Assembly (NCBI GenBank): GCA_934091055.1
Contig: CAKOKN010000004.1
Coordinates: forward strand, 1 to 64,000
Direction of reading: 5' to 3'
Length of the DNA: 64,000 bases
Source of the DNA: an uncultured Bacilli bacterium
GTDB lineage: Bacteria; Bacillota_I; Bacilli_A; RF39; UBA660
In this document: positions 15,073-23,847 of the stretch, piece after piece
Position numbering within the stretch: position 1 is the stretch's first letter
Layout: every line of letters begins with the position of its first letter
Program-made: the position numbers and the translations under genes
The notes under the pieces: generated by a model
What the model saw: only the letters and a program-made list of their open reading frames with translations
Told to the model about the DNA's origin: nothing
The model's database searches: none

Positions 15073-16522
15073 AATTAAATAATTTTAATACTTCTTCTCG
15101 ATCATCAAAATGTGTTCTCTCCCCATTCTTCTCTTGATATGTTTCGTGCCCTTTTCCAAGTATTAAAATTATATCTCCTTCTTCAGCATTATCTATAGCA
15201 TACTTAATAGCTTCTCTACGATCTGGTATCTTAATATATTTACCATCGGTTTTTTTAATACCAACTTCTATATCATTAATTATATCATTAACATCTTCAT
15301 ATCTAGAATTATCTTCTGTTAAAATAGATAAATCAGCATATTTACCAGACACTTCCCCCATATCATATCTTCTATCTTTACTTCTATTACCACCACAACC
15401 AAATAAACTAACTATTCTTTTAGGATTATATTTTCTCATTGTAGTAAGAATACTCTCAGTAGACACTCCATTATGAGCGTAATCAATAATTACTGTATAC
15501 TTCTTACTTACTGGAACTATCTCTACTCTACCTCTTACTGCTACTTTAGCTAAAGCATCTTTTATACTATCAATATTACATTCCAACAAAGTAGTAACTA
15601 CTATAGCGCAAGCACTATTATACGCTGAAAACTCTCCTGGTGTATTTACTAAAAATACATCATTTACTATTCCAGAAGTCTTCATTTCAAGTCCAATAAA
15701 ATGTTCTCTTCTCAATAACTCCACTTTATCAATAACTAAATTAGCATCTTTATTATGCCCAAATGTATATACCTTACAAGTACAATCTTTTATCATTTCT
15801 TTATAATGAATATCATCTATATTAAATATACCATTCTTACACATTTTAAATAATAAACTCTTACAATATATATATTCTTCCATATTCTTGTGTTCATTAT
15901 CCCCTATATGATCTTCACTCAAGTTAGTAAATACTCCATAATCAAACATCATACCATCTACTCGGCCTACCTTTAAAGCTTGTGATGATACTTCCATAAC
16001 TAAGTATTTCACTCCATCTTTTACCATTTCTCTTAAATACTTTTGAATATCATAACTTTCAGGAGTTGTATTTACTGTACTATAGTGTTTATCTCCAAAG
16101 AAAACACCCATAGTTCCAATTACTCCAACTTTTTTATTATCTTCTTCTAAAATGTTCTTTATCATAAATGAAGTAGTAGTCTTACCCTTTGTACCAGTAA
16201 TAGCAATAGTAGTTAATTCACTACTAGGATTATCAAAGTAATTTATAGCCAAACGGGATAAACTCTTTCTAGTATCTTCTAATTTTATTACAGTAACATC
16301 ACTATCTATATTAATATCTTTTTGTACAATAATAGTATTTGCTCCACTCTCTATTGCCTTTTCAATATAATCGTGACCATCTACCGAAGCACCAACTAAA
16401 CAAATAAAAGCATCTTCTTTTCCTACTTTTCTAGAGTCATAAGAAATATTATTAACTTCTACTTCTATATCACCTTTAACAACCTCATATTTTATTCCAG
16501 ATAATATCTTTATAAGTTTCAT
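15071..16522 (-). CDS. murE: MurE, UDP-MurNAc-tripeptide synthetase
   Basis: Cytoplasmic ligase adding the third stem residue to UDP-MurNAc-L-Ala-D-Glu. Motifs: N-domain SYDSRKV, ATP loop TGTKGKTTT, carbamoyl-lysine region VMEVSSQAL, RGRVE, and IDYAHN. At the specificity loop, enzymes adding meso-DAP usually have DNPR; here the equivalent is DNSR (TEDNSRYED), with the arginine retained but the proline replaced, so the third residue is probably meso-DAP but uncertain. The ATG follows AGGAGGGTAAAT; the longer TTG-opened frame is unlikely. It is the last gene of the ftsY/ylxM operon. Confidence 0.95.
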   Translation of the reverse strand: MKLIKILSGIKYEVVKGDIEVEVNNISYDSRKVGKEDAFICLVGASVDGHDYIEKAIESGANTIIVQKDINIDSDVTVIKLEDTRKSLSRLAINYFDNPSSELTTIAITGTKGKTTTSFMIKNILEEDNKKVGVIGTMGVFFGDKHYSTVNTTPESYDIQKYLREMVKDGVKYLVMEVSSQALKVGRVDGMMFDYGVFTNLSEDHIGDNEHKNMEEYIYCKSLLFKMCKNGIFNIDDIHYKEMIKDCTCKVYTFGHNKDANLVIDKVELLRREHFIGLEMKTSGIVNDVFLVNTPGEFSAYNSACAIVVTTLLECNIDSIKDALAKVAVRGRVEIVPVSKKYTVIIDYAHNGVSTESILTTMRKYNPKRIVSLFGCGGNRSKDRRYDMGEVSGKYADLSILTEDNSRYEDVNDIINDIEVGIKKTDGKYIKIPDRREAIKYAIDNAEEGDIILILGKGHETYQEKNGERTHFDDREEVLKLFN

Positions 16523-16532
16523 ATTTACCCTC

Positions 16533-17426
16533 CTAATCAAGTTTTACTTGTTCTATCTTCAACTCTTCTTTAAATATCTCCTTAAAATTAACTAATTCTT
16601 TAGCAATAACATCAGGATATACAGCTTTAGTAGTTCTAACAGCATCATATATATTTTTAAAGTTTATTGTCCTTCTATTCTCATAAATAGCATTAGAAAA
16701 ACACTGTCTTAATATTACTAAAGCTATATCTGGATATCTAGATGATATCTCATATACTCTCTTAAATTCAGTAGTCATATTAACTATAAACTTCATTATC
16801 TTCTCTTTAATAAAATCAGTATAAGGAAGTACAACACCAGTTTGTTTTTCTAACTTAGGCAATGTCTGCATAAGTATCTCTACAGTCATCTCTTCAGTAG
16901 GTTCTGAAACATCTACCTTTTCAAATCTTCTTAAGAAAGCCTTATCTCTCATAATATACTTTTCATATTCATAAGTAGTTGTAGCACCTATCATCTTAAT
17001 AGTACCTCTACTTAATCCCTCTTTAAACATATTAGCAAGATCCAAAGCTCCTTGTGCATCATTACCTATCAATGTATGTATCTCATCTATAAATAATATT
17101 ACTTTTTCTCTATTCTTTAACTCTTCTACTAACTTTAATACTCTATTCTCTTCTCCATTAGTATTAATTAAAGCTGTTGTATTTACTCTATATATAGTAT
17201 ACCCCTGTAAAGCTTCAGGAACTTCATTTCTTTGTATCCTATAAGCAAGTCCTTCTACAATAGCAGTCTTACCTATACCAGGTTTACCAACTAATACCGC
17301 TGACTTCTCTGGAGTTAACAATACCAATATTAATTTTTTAATTTCCTCATCCCTAGCTACTGCTGGATTAGTAATATAAGTAACATCAGTTAAATTATCC
17401 GAAAATCTATCTAAAATTGAATCCAT
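16533..17426 (-). CDS. Stand-alone AAA+ ATPase resembling the first ring (D1) of ClpC/ClpB
   Basis: A 297-aa single-ring AAA+ protein. Motifs: Walker A GKPGIGKT (47-54), Walker B ILFIDE (110-115), sensor 1 GATTT (147-151), Arg finger RRF (166-168). The NPAVARDEEIKKLI and EGLAYRIQRNEVP stretches match Clp D1 domains. It lacks the Clp N-domain, the middle domain and the second ring with the ClpP-binding loop, so it cannot be a complete Clp unfoldase. It starts directly after the stop of the 45-aa membrane peptide (TAAATG), implying coupled translation and perhaps membrane recruitment (inference). Operon partners are FtsY, YlxM and MurE. Confidence 0.85.
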   Translation of the reverse strand: MDSILDRFSDNLTDVTYITNPAVARDEEIKKLILVLLTPEKSAVLVGKPGIGKTAIVEGLAYRIQRNEVPEALQGYTIYRVNTTALINTNGEENRVLKLVEELKNREKVILFIDEIHTLIGNDAQGALDLANMFKEGLSRGTIKMIGATTTYEYEKYIMRDKAFLRRFEKVDVSEPTEEMTVEILMQTLPKLEKQTGVVLPYTDFIKEKIMKFIVNMTTEFKRVYEISSRYPDIALVILRQCFSNAIYENRRTINFKNIYDAVRTTKAVYPDVIAKELVNFKEIFKEELKIEQVKLD

Positions 17427-17564
17427 TTATTTCACTCCTATCACAGCAAGAAATATTAAAACAGCCCCAGTAAGCATTAATGAAGACAAAAATATCACAT
17501 CAAAAAAGCCTCCACTAGTTCTCTTCCTATAATCATAATACATCTTATATTTCTTATTTGTCAT
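17427..17564 (-). CDS. 45-aa single-span membrane peptide
   Basis: A short frame with a perfect ribosome binding site (TTAGGAGATATT before ATG) encodes a 45-aa peptide: a basic, Tyr-rich N-terminus (MTNKKYKMYYDYRKRTSGGF) and then a hydrophobic helix (FDVIFLSSLMLTGAVLIFLA). It falls exactly between ylxM and the AAA ATPase, with its stop adjoining the ATPase start. The N-in topology predicted from the basic N-terminus would leave a cytosolic tail available to the ATPase. Function unknown. Confidence 0.8.
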   Translation of the reverse strand: MTNKKYKMYYDYRKRTSGGFFDVIFLSSLMLTGAVLIFLAVIGVK

Positions 17565-17572
17565 AATATCTC

Positions 17573-17866
17573 CTAATATATATTTTTAATCTTATTTCTT
17601 ATTTCTTCATTATCTATATCATTAATAACTTTTTCTAATTCCTGTCTCTTTTTATATAGTTTAAGCACTTGCTCATAAAAATATAACTTCTCTGTCGCTG
17701 ACTTTACATTCTTATAAATAGCATTTCTACTCAAATCTTTATTTTCCCCTATTTCACCAAATGATAAATTATTAAAGTAATAATCTTCAAAACATTCTCT
17801 TTGTTTATCACTTAATAATTCACCATAATAGTCATATAAAATTATTAAATAATCTCTCTCTTCCAT
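17573..17866 (-). CDS. ylxM: YlxM/p13-like DNA-binding protein (SRP operon)
   Basis: A 97-aa helix-turn-helix protein of the UPF0122 family, related to sigma-factor region 4. Characteristic segments are ILYDYYGELLSDKQRECFEDYY and the HTH LSFGEIGENKDLSRNAIYKN. In Firmicutes it is encoded next to ffh/ftsY and interacts with signal recognition particle components in some species. Its start overlaps the stop of the upstream membrane-protein gene (TAATG). Confidence 0.92.
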   Translation of the reverse strand: MEERDYLIILYDYYGELLSDKQRECFEDYYFNNLSFGEIGENKDLSRNAIYKNVKSATEKLYFYEQVLKLYKKRQELEKVINDIDNEEIRNKIKNIY

Positions 17867-18195
17867 TAGATTACCTTCACTAAAGTATATATAACTTCTA
17901 TTACTATTAGAAGTACTCCAAGTCCAAATAGAACATATACCATTTTCTTTTTACTTTCATCTTCAAGATAATAATAACAAATACAAAATAGAAATAAAGA
18001 AAATGATATTAAAGCTGCTGGTATAAATACTTCATTTACTACTGCAAACCCTAGAAGTACTAAAAAGATTATACCAACTATTAATGATACTACTAATTCT
18101 ATCTTTTTTAGTTTCTCACTCTCTATTAACTTATACTTTTCTTTCTTCTTAGTTTTTTCTTTTTTAACACTCTTATTCATTTCTTCTTTTTTCAT
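17866..18195 (-). CDS. Small membrane protein, three predicted helices
   Basis: A 109-aa protein with a very basic N-terminus (about 30 residues, Lys-rich) and three hydrophobic segments (about 33-53, 55-74 and 85-106). No family recognised. It sits between ftsY and ylxM in a tight operon (25 nt from ftsY; overlap with ylxM), so a role near membrane protein targeting is possible but unproven. AAAGGAATATTAAA precedes the ATG. Confidence 0.7.
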   Translation of the reverse strand: MKKEEMNKSVKKEKTKKKEKYKLIESEKLKKIELVVSLIVGIIFLVLLGFAVVNEVFIPAALISFSLFLFCICYYYLEDESKKKMVYVLFGLGVLLIVIEVIYTLVKVI

Positions 18196-18219
18196 TTTAA
18201 TATTCCTTTCTCTTCTTTT

Positions 18220-19182
18220 TTATAAATCTCTAAACAAACCATAAATATATTTTTCTATATCAAAGCTATCTAGATCATCAACTCCTTCACCCAATCCAAT
18301 AAACTTAACAGGAATATCTACTTCTTCACGAATAGCAAGAACTATTCCTCCTTTAGCAGTTCCATCTAGTTTTGTTAAAACTATTCCTGTAATATTAGTA
18401 ACTTCATTAAAGGCCTTTGCTTGTGCTATACCATTTTGTCCTGTTGTAGCATCTACTACTAGTAATGTCTCATTAGGAGCTTCTGGTAAAACCTTCTTTA
18501 TAACATTATTTATCTTAGCAAGTTCTTGCATTAAATTAACTTTATTCTGTAATCTACCTGCAGTATCTATAAGAACAACATCATAATCTTCATTAATAGC
18601 TTTGTTTACTCCATCATAAACAGCCGCTGAAGGATCTTTAGACTTAGTAGTAACTACATCACAATTTATTCTATTACCCCATTCAATAAGTTGTTCTATT
18701 GCTCCAGCTCTAAATGTATCCGCTGCTACAAGTAATACTTTCTTGCCATCTTTCTTCATCTTTGAAGCAATCTTTCCTATACTAGTAGTCTTACCTACTC
18801 CATTAACACCAATAAATAATATTACCGTAGGTCCGTTATCACTATAATTAATCTTCGTATTAACTATTCCATTATTAACATACATTATAAGAAGTTCATC
18901 TACTATAACCTCCTTTAATATATTAGAATCCTTTATATTTTCTTCTTTAACCCTCTTCTTTAACTTATCTACAAACTTAACTACAGTATTAACTCCAATA
19001 TCTGACATTATTAAAATATTCTCTAATTCTTCAAAATAATCCTCATCTATATTCTTATATTTTTTTGATAAATTACTTAACTCTGTTGCAAACTCTTTTC
19101 TAGTTTTAGTAAGTCCCTCTTCATACAAAGAAGCATCAGTATTCTTACTAAACACTTCTTTTATTTTATTAAATAAACCCAT
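18220..19182 (-). CDS. ftsY: FtsY, signal recognition particle receptor
   Basis: SRP-type GTPase that receives SRP-bound ribosomes at the membrane. The 320-aa protein has an NG domain with little of the acidic A-domain: N-domain helices to about 110, G1 GVNGVGKTT (125-133), ADTFRAGAIEQL, DTAGR (206-210), TKLDG (270-274) and GLGEGVDDL near the end. A basic/amphipathic N-terminus (MGLFNKIKEVF) could contact the membrane. AATAAGGAGGACTTT precedes the ATG. ffh is not in the window. Confidence 0.97.
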   Translation of the reverse strand: MGLFNKIKEVFSKNTDASLYEEGLTKTRKEFATELSNLSKKYKNIDEDYFEELENILIMSDIGVNTVVKFVDKLKKRVKEENIKDSNILKEVIVDELLIMYVNNGIVNTKINYSDNGPTVILFIGVNGVGKTTSIGKIASKMKKDGKKVLLVAADTFRAGAIEQLIEWGNRINCDVVTTKSKDPSAAVYDGVNKAINEDYDVVLIDTAGRLQNKVNLMQELAKINNVIKKVLPEAPNETLLVVDATTGQNGIAQAKAFNEVTNITGIVLTKLDGTAKGGIVLAIREEVDIPVKFIGLGEGVDDLDSFDIEKYIYGLFRDL

Positions 19183-19192
19183 AAAGTCCTCC

Positions 19193-19546
19193 TTATTTTG
19201 TCATATTAATTTTCTTTACTCTCTTCTTTGGATTACTTATACTCTCCAAATGTATTAATTCTGATCTTAATTCATTCTTTCTAAATAAATATCTATCCAA
19301 ACTATTTTTCTCTCTAGCTAATGTTTTTACATCTTCATCTAATAATTCTTCATTTATATTTATCATATATCCACAATTAGGACACAATGTATAAAACTGT
19401 TCTTTATACTCTCCATCATAATCTACTGATATTATTTCATAAACATTATCATTATCTAATTTTACTACATTACCACAAGAATTAGTTACATTTCTACTAA
19501 AAACAAATTCATCATCTTTTTCACATTTTATTAATTTACTATTCAT
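19193..19546 (-). CDS. Unknown 117-aa protein with CPNCG zinc-binding motif
   Basis: Not recognised. It contains one CxxC knuckle (LCPNCGYMI near residue 55) and an earlier NSCGN and KCE, which could supply the other zinc ligands, followed by a basic helical C-terminus (NPKKRVKKINMTK). It is the first gene of the ftsY-ylxM-AAA-murE operon, directly behind a good promoter, so it may be an RNA- or DNA-binding accessory factor (inference). Confidence 0.6.
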   Translation of the reverse strand: MNSKLIKCEKDDEFVFSRNVTNSCGNVVKLDNDNVYEIISVDYDGEYKEQFYTLCPNCGYMININEELLDEDVKTLAREKNSLDRYLFRKNELRSELIHLESISNPKKRVKKINMTK

Positions 19547-19568
19547 AATACTACATCCTTACTTCTAA

Positions 19569-19597
19569 AGTATAACATTTTTATATAGAATTGTAAA
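19569..19597 (-). promoter_or_regulatory. sigma-A promoter of the ftsY operon
   Basis: -35 TTTACA (19597-19592), 17-nt spacer, -10 TATACT (19574-19569), 23 nt before the first start codon. It likely drives genes down to murE, about 4.5 kb. Confidence 0.7.
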
Positions 19598-19608
19598 TAA
19601 AAAAGAAA

Positions 19609-21162
19609 CTATTTTGCTTCTTCTTGAGCTCTAGTTTCTCTTATTACAGTAACTTTTATTGTACCAGGATATTTTAATTCACTTTCTATCTTCTCTTTTA
19701 TTTGTCTAGCTATCTGATGAGCAGTTAAATCATCAATTTCTTCTGGTTTAACCATAACTCTAAGTTCTCTTCCTGCTTGAACAGCATAAGCTTTATCTAC
19801 TCCTGGCATATTATTACCAATTTCCTCTAATTGCTCCAATCTCTGAATATAATTCTCTGAAGAATCATTTCTTGCTCCAGGACGAGAAGCAGATATAGCA
19901 TCTGCAATAGCTACAATTGAAGATATAACACTAGTTGGTTCTGTATCTCCGTGATGTGAAAGTATAGCATTAATTATAATTGGATCCTCTCCATATTTCT
20001 TAGCTAAATCAGCACCAATCTTTACATGTGATCCTTCCATTTCAAAATCAATAGCTTTACCAATATCGTGTAATAGACCAGCTCTCTTAGCTAAATTAAT
20101 ATTTTCACCAAGTTCAGAAGCCAAAATACCAGATAAGTTAGCTACTTCCATAGAATGACTAAGAGCATTCTGTCCATAACTACTTCTAAAATGAAGTTTA
20201 CCTACTATCTCAACAAGTTCTGGATCCATCTTCGATAATCCAAGTTCATAAATAGCATTCTTACCATATTCACGAATTGCCTGTCTAACATCACTGCAAG
20301 TTTTAGCATAAAGTTCTTCTATTCTAGCAGGATGTATTCTACCATCTTTTATAAGTGTCTCTAAAGTCAATCTAGCAATCTCTCTTCTTAAGGGATCAAA
20401 ACTAGAAATAACTATAGCCTCTGGAGTATCATCAATAATCAAATCAACTCCTGTAACAGACTCTATTGTTCTAATATTTCTTCCTTCTCTTCCTATTAGA
20501 CGACCTTTCATTTCATCATTTGGAAGAGTAATAACTGTTACTGTCTGCTCACTTGTTATATCAGCAGCATATTTCTGCATAGTACTAACTAACAATTCTT
20601 TAGACTTCTCATCTACCTCTAATTTAGCTTCTGCTTCCATTTCTTTAATGTATGTAGCAAGCTCTTTATTCATCTTATCTTCAACTAATTTCATAATAGC
20701 ATCTTTTGCTTGCTCTTTTGTATATTTACTAATTTTTTCAAGTTCTTCAAGTTCTTTTCTTTTTATTTCTTCCATTTCTTCTTTTGTTTCTTGAATCTTT
20801 TGTTGCTTTTCAAGTAAATTACTTTCTCTCTCTTCTAGAGAATTTTCCCTATTCTGAAGAGCAACATCCCTACGATCCATATTATTTTCTCTCTGAAGTA
20901 ATCTATCTTCTTGTCCTTTAATCTCACTTTTCTTCTCTTTGATTTCTTTATCTGCTTCCATTTTTAATTTATGGATTTCTTCTTTTGTTTCAAATAAAGA
21001 TTCTCTTTTAATTTTATCAGCATCTTTTTTAGCTGTATCAATAATAGAATCAGCTTTTTTCTGATCACTTTTCTTCTTTAAAAAATTTATTAATAATATA
21101 GTAACAAGTCCTACTATTAACCCAAGAACAAATAGTAAAATGGAGAAAACTGTCTCATTCAT
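19609..21162 (-). CDS. rny: Ribonuclease Y
   Basis: Membrane-anchored endoribonuclease that initiates mRNA decay in Firmicutes. The 517-aa protein has an N-terminal transmembrane helix (residues 3-25), a long coiled coil (about 30-200), a KH domain (GRLIGREGRNIRTIE) and an HD domain (LLHDIGKAID). The ATG follows GGAGGTGTTTTA; the longer frame opening at 21189 would read through this ribosome binding site and is rejected. It has its own strong promoter. Confidence 0.97.
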   Translation of the reverse strand: MNETVFSILLFVLGLIVGLVTILLINFLKKKSDQKKADSIIDTAKKDADKIKRESLFETKEEIHKLKMEADKEIKEKKSEIKGQEDRLLQRENNMDRRDVALQNRENSLEERESNLLEKQQKIQETKEEMEEIKRKELEELEKISKYTKEQAKDAIMKLVEDKMNKELATYIKEMEAEAKLEVDEKSKELLVSTMQKYAADITSEQTVTVITLPNDEMKGRLIGREGRNIRTIESVTGVDLIIDDTPEAIVISSFDPLRREIARLTLETLIKDGRIHPARIEELYAKTCSDVRQAIREYGKNAIYELGLSKMDPELVEIVGKLHFRSSYGQNALSHSMEVANLSGILASELGENINLAKRAGLLHDIGKAIDFEMEGSHVKIGADLAKKYGEDPIIINAILSHHGDTEPTSVISSIVAIADAISASRPGARNDSSENYIQRLEQLEEIGNNMPGVDKAYAVQAGRELRVMVKPEEIDDLTAHQIARQIKEKIESELKYPGTIKVTVIRETRAQEEAK

Positions 21163-21236
21163 TAAAACACCTCCATTCTTAAAATACATTTATAGAAAAA
21201 ATCATTTAATTTAATTAATTTAAACTATACACTTTA

Positions 21237-21265
21237 ATTTTATCTTAGATTTAATTACTTGTCAA
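21237..21265 (-). promoter_or_regulatory. sigma-A promoter of rny
   Basis: Consensus -35 TTGACA (21265-21260), 17-nt spacer, -10 TAAAAT (21242-21237). It gives a 5' leader of about 70 nt. The -35 lies in an AATTACTT-GTC-AAGTAATT inverted repeat (21252-21270). Confidence 0.8.
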
Positions 21266-21282
21266 GTAATTTTAATAAAAGA

Positions 21283-21305
21283 AAACTTACCACAAAAGTA
21301 AGTTT
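21283..21305 (-). terminator. intrinsic terminator of gap
   Basis: 8-bp stem AAACTTAC / GTAAGTTT with a 7-nt loop, 15 nt after the gap stop codon; minus-strand tail TTTTATTAAAATT. Confidence 0.75.
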
Positions 21306-21319
21306 CTAAGTATTATTTA

Positions 21320-22312
21320 TTAATCAATTTCTAATATTTTTTTAGCAGTTCTAACCATTTGTGCAGAATAACCCATCTCATTATCATACCAAGCTACAAC
21401 CTTTACAAAATTATTATCAATAATATTAGTTAAAGATAAATCCACTAAAGCACCACATCTACTTCCTATTATATCTGAAGAAACAACAGGATCATAAGTT
21501 GCTTTTATAGTAGCACTTTGATTATTTAAAAACATATTATTAATATCTTCTATTGTTACATCTTTATTAAGCTCTAAAGTTAAATCTATTAAAGAACCAT
21601 CTGATACAGGTACTCTAACAGCTCCTCCTTTTAATTTTCCATCTAAACTTGGAATAACCTTTCCAATTGCAGTAGCAGCTCCTGTTGAAGTTGGTACTAT
21701 ATTCATAGCACAAGCTCTTCCTCTTCTAGATCTAAAACCTTTCTTATGAGAAACATCCAAAGTTACTTGATCATTAGTATATGCATGTATAGTAGTCATA
21801 AATCCCTTCTTAACACCATAATTATCATCTAATAACTTTAATACTGGAGCAAGACAATTAGTCGTACAAGAAGCCGCAGATATTACCTTATCTTCTTTAT
21901 CTACTATATCATCATTAACATTATAAACTATTGTCTTTACATTTCCCTTACAAGGAGCACTAACAAGAACTCTCTTAGCACCTGCTATTATATGTTTCAT
22001 AGCCTCTTCTTCCTTAGTAAATCTACCAGTACACTCAAATACCATATCAATATCTAATTCCTTCCAAGGTAAAGTACTAGGATCACTACAAGAAGTAACT
22101 CTAACTTTCTTTCCTGATACAATAATAGCATTATCATCAAAACTAACTTCTCTATCATAATTTCTATGATTAGTATCATACTTTAATAAATAAGCAAGTT
22201 CTTCTGGAGTAGATAAATCATTTATAGCTACTACATCAAAAAAGTCATCTTCCTCCATAAGTCTAAATACTAATCTTCCTATTCTACCAAAACCATTTAT
22301 TGCTATTTTCAT
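21320..22312 (-). CDS. gap: Glyceraldehyde-3-phosphate dehydrogenase
   Basis: Glycolytic enzyme oxidising glyceraldehyde 3-phosphate with phosphate and NAD to 1,3-bisphosphoglycerate. The 330-aa protein has the Rossmann motif NGFGRIGR (6-13), Asp32 favouring NAD, and the catalytic segment SAASCTTNCLAP with Cys149. WYDNEMGYS is near the C-terminus. A promoter with TTGATA and TATAAT (16-nt spacer) precedes it in the 65-nt gap after gpr. Confidence 0.98.
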   Translation of the reverse strand: MKIAINGFGRIGRLVFRLMEEDDFFDVVAINDLSTPEELAYLLKYDTNHRNYDREVSFDDNAIIVSGKKVRVTSCSDPSTLPWKELDIDMVFECTGRFTKEEEAMKHIIAGAKRVLVSAPCKGNVKTIVYNVNDDIVDKEDKVISAASCTTNCLAPVLKLLDDNYGVKKGFMTTIHAYTNDQVTLDVSHKKGFRSRRGRACAMNIVPTSTGAATAIGKVIPSLDGKLKGGAVRVPVSDGSLIDLTLELNKDVTIEDINNMFLNNQSATIKATYDPVVSSDIIGSRCGALVDLSLTNIIDNNFVKVVAWYDNEMGYSAQMVRTAKKILEID

Positions 22313-22377
22313 CTTATCACCATCCTAACAATATTATATATCATATAATTAAAATATCAAATACTTTTACATAAACT

Positions 22378-23406
22378 TTACAAACTATCTAAATTATGAA
22401 TACTATTATTAATTCCATTAGACAAAATAGTAGTAAGCCTATCTATCAAAAAGTCTATCTCTTTCGGAGTAACTATAAAATTATAATTAATAGAACTAAG
22501 TACTTCATTAATAAGATTTTGTCTTTCACTATCACTAAGTTCTCCAAGTAATCCACTTAAATTCTTCTTTTCTTCTAGTGTAAGAGTTCTATCTTTTAAT
22601 TTTTCTAAATAATTATGTCTAGTTAAAATTAATTTATTCTTATTCTGATTATCTTTTATATAAGAAATATGTTTGAATAAATAATTAATAGTATCATATA
22701 CAATAATAGAGGATTCTACTACTGTTGGAACCCCTACTGCTATAACAGGTATCCCAAGAGTATCAAAACTTATTTCCTTTCTTTGATTTCCAACACCACT
22801 ACCAGGATGAATACCAGTATCTGTTATCTGAATACTTCTGTTTACTCTATCTATTGAAGAAGCTGCTAATGCATCAACAGCAATAACAAAAGAAGGTGAT
22901 ACTTTATCTATTACTGAAAATACTATTTCAAAAGACTCTATCCCTGTATTAGCCATTACATCAGGTATAACTACTGAAGTACATCTATAAGAAGAAGATA
23001 CTTTTTCTCCAAGTAAATATAAATGTCTTGTAACAATAATATTAGATCCAACTCTAGGTCCTAAACTATCCGGAGTACTACTTTCATTACCAAGACCAAC
23101 TACTAAAAAAGTAGAATTATCTTTTAATCCCTTCTTTACTAAAAGTTTCTTTAGTTCCTTTGTAAAAACCTCTTCTACTTTAAGACTATTACCACTATCA
23201 GTAACATCTTCAAACTCTATTGTAATATAATCTCCAGCTTTCTTAGCTAAAAGATTACTATTATCTTCATCTAACACAACAGTAGTAACTACAATATCTC
23301 CATATTTTTCAACATTCTTAGGTACTTTATAACTACCATTTTCTATCGAATCAAGTACTAAATCAGTCCTAATTTCATACTTTTCTAAATCAATTTCATT
23401 CCCCAT
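22378..23406 (-). CDS. gpr: GPR, germination protease for spore SASPs
   Basis: Aspartic-type protease (family A25) that degrades small acid-soluble proteins when a spore germinates. Motifs: N-terminal RTDLVLDS (the region cleaved during zymogen activation), STFLVVGLGNESSTPDSLGP, VIAVDALAASS and the TDTGIHPGSGVGNQRKEIS block. The 342-aa length is close to Bacillus GPR. It is divergent to rpsT, an arrangement also seen in Bacillus. Its substrate class is represented by the SspI-like gene at 38357-38563. Strong evidence that the organism belongs to an endospore-forming lineage. Confidence 0.95.
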   Translation of the reverse strand: MGNEIDLEKYEIRTDLVLDSIENGSYKVPKNVEKYGDIVVTTVVLDEDNSNLLAKKAGDYITIEFEDVTDSGNSLKVEEVFTKELKKLLVKKGLKDNSTFLVVGLGNESSTPDSLGPRVGSNIIVTRHLYLLGEKVSSSYRCTSVVIPDVMANTGIESFEIVFSVIDKVSPSFVIAVDALAASSIDRVNRSIQITDTGIHPGSGVGNQRKEISFDTLGIPVIAVGVPTVVESSIIVYDTINYLFKHISYIKDNQNKNKLILTRHNYLEKLKDRTLTLEEKKNLSGLLGELSDSERQNLINEVLSSINYNFIVTPKEIDFLIDRLTTILSNGINNSIHNLDSL

Positions 23407-23450
23407 AACGCATCACCAATAATATTTTTTACAAAAAACACCTAAAATAT

Positions 23451-23479
23451 TTGCTTTTTTTATATTTTTTTGATAAAAT
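23451..23479 (+). promoter_or_regulatory. sigma-A promoter of rpsT
   Basis: -35 TTGCTT (23451-23456), 17-nt spacer, -10 TAAAAT (23474-23479), 31 nt before the rpsT start. Confidence 0.7.
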
Positions 23480-23510
23480 TATAATTAGTTTTGGAAGGAG
23501 ATGAATTTTT

Positions 23511-23780
23511 ATGGCAAATGTTAAAAATGCAAAGAAGAAAATAAAACAAATTAAGAAAACTACTTTAGCACATCAACAATTAAAGTCTACTGTTAAAAAC
23601 TCTATTAAAGAAACAGATAAAGCTGTTTTAGCAGGAAACAAAGAACTTGCTGAAAAAAGTTTAAAGAAGGCTATCAAAGCTTTAGATAATGCTAAAGTTA
23701 AAGGTTTAGTTCATAAAAATAAAGTTGATAGAGAAAAATCAAGATTAACTAAAAAAGTAAACGTAATGGAAGTAAAATAA
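23511..23780 (+). CDS. rpsT: 30S ribosomal protein S20
   Basis: Basic, all-helical 89-aa protein that binds 16S rRNA early in 30S assembly. The start MANVKNAKKKIKQ and the VHKNKVDREKSRLTKKVN ending are characteristic. GGAAGGAGATGAATTTTT precedes the ATG. It is one of the few plus-strand genes in this half of the window. Confidence 0.97.
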   Translation: MANVKNAKKKIKQIKKTTLAHQQLKSTVKNSIKETDKAVLAGNKELAEKSLKKAIKALDNAKVKGLVHKNKVDREKSRLTKKVNVMEVK

Positions 23781-23797
23781 ATTACTTCTTTTTTTAT
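23769..23797 (+). terminator. intrinsic terminator of rpsT
   Basis: 7-bp stem GAAGTAA / TTACTTC overlapping the stop codon, loop AATAAA, then nine T residues. Confidence 0.85.
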
Positions 23798-23813
23798 TAC
23801 CATAATACAAAAA

Positions 23814-23834
23814 CCATAACACTTATTGTTATGG
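23814..23834 (-). terminator. intrinsic terminator of the GNAT gene
   Basis: Perfect 8-bp stem CCATAACA / TGTTATGG with loop CTTAT; minus-strand tail TTTTTGTATT. Confidence 0.8.
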
Positions 23835-23847
23835 CTTTGATTTTAAA

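Noticed and set aside
16533..17426. Truncated clpC pseudogene
   Set aside because: The frame is intact, has its own coupled start and complete ATPase motifs, and no ClpC second-ring remnant follows.
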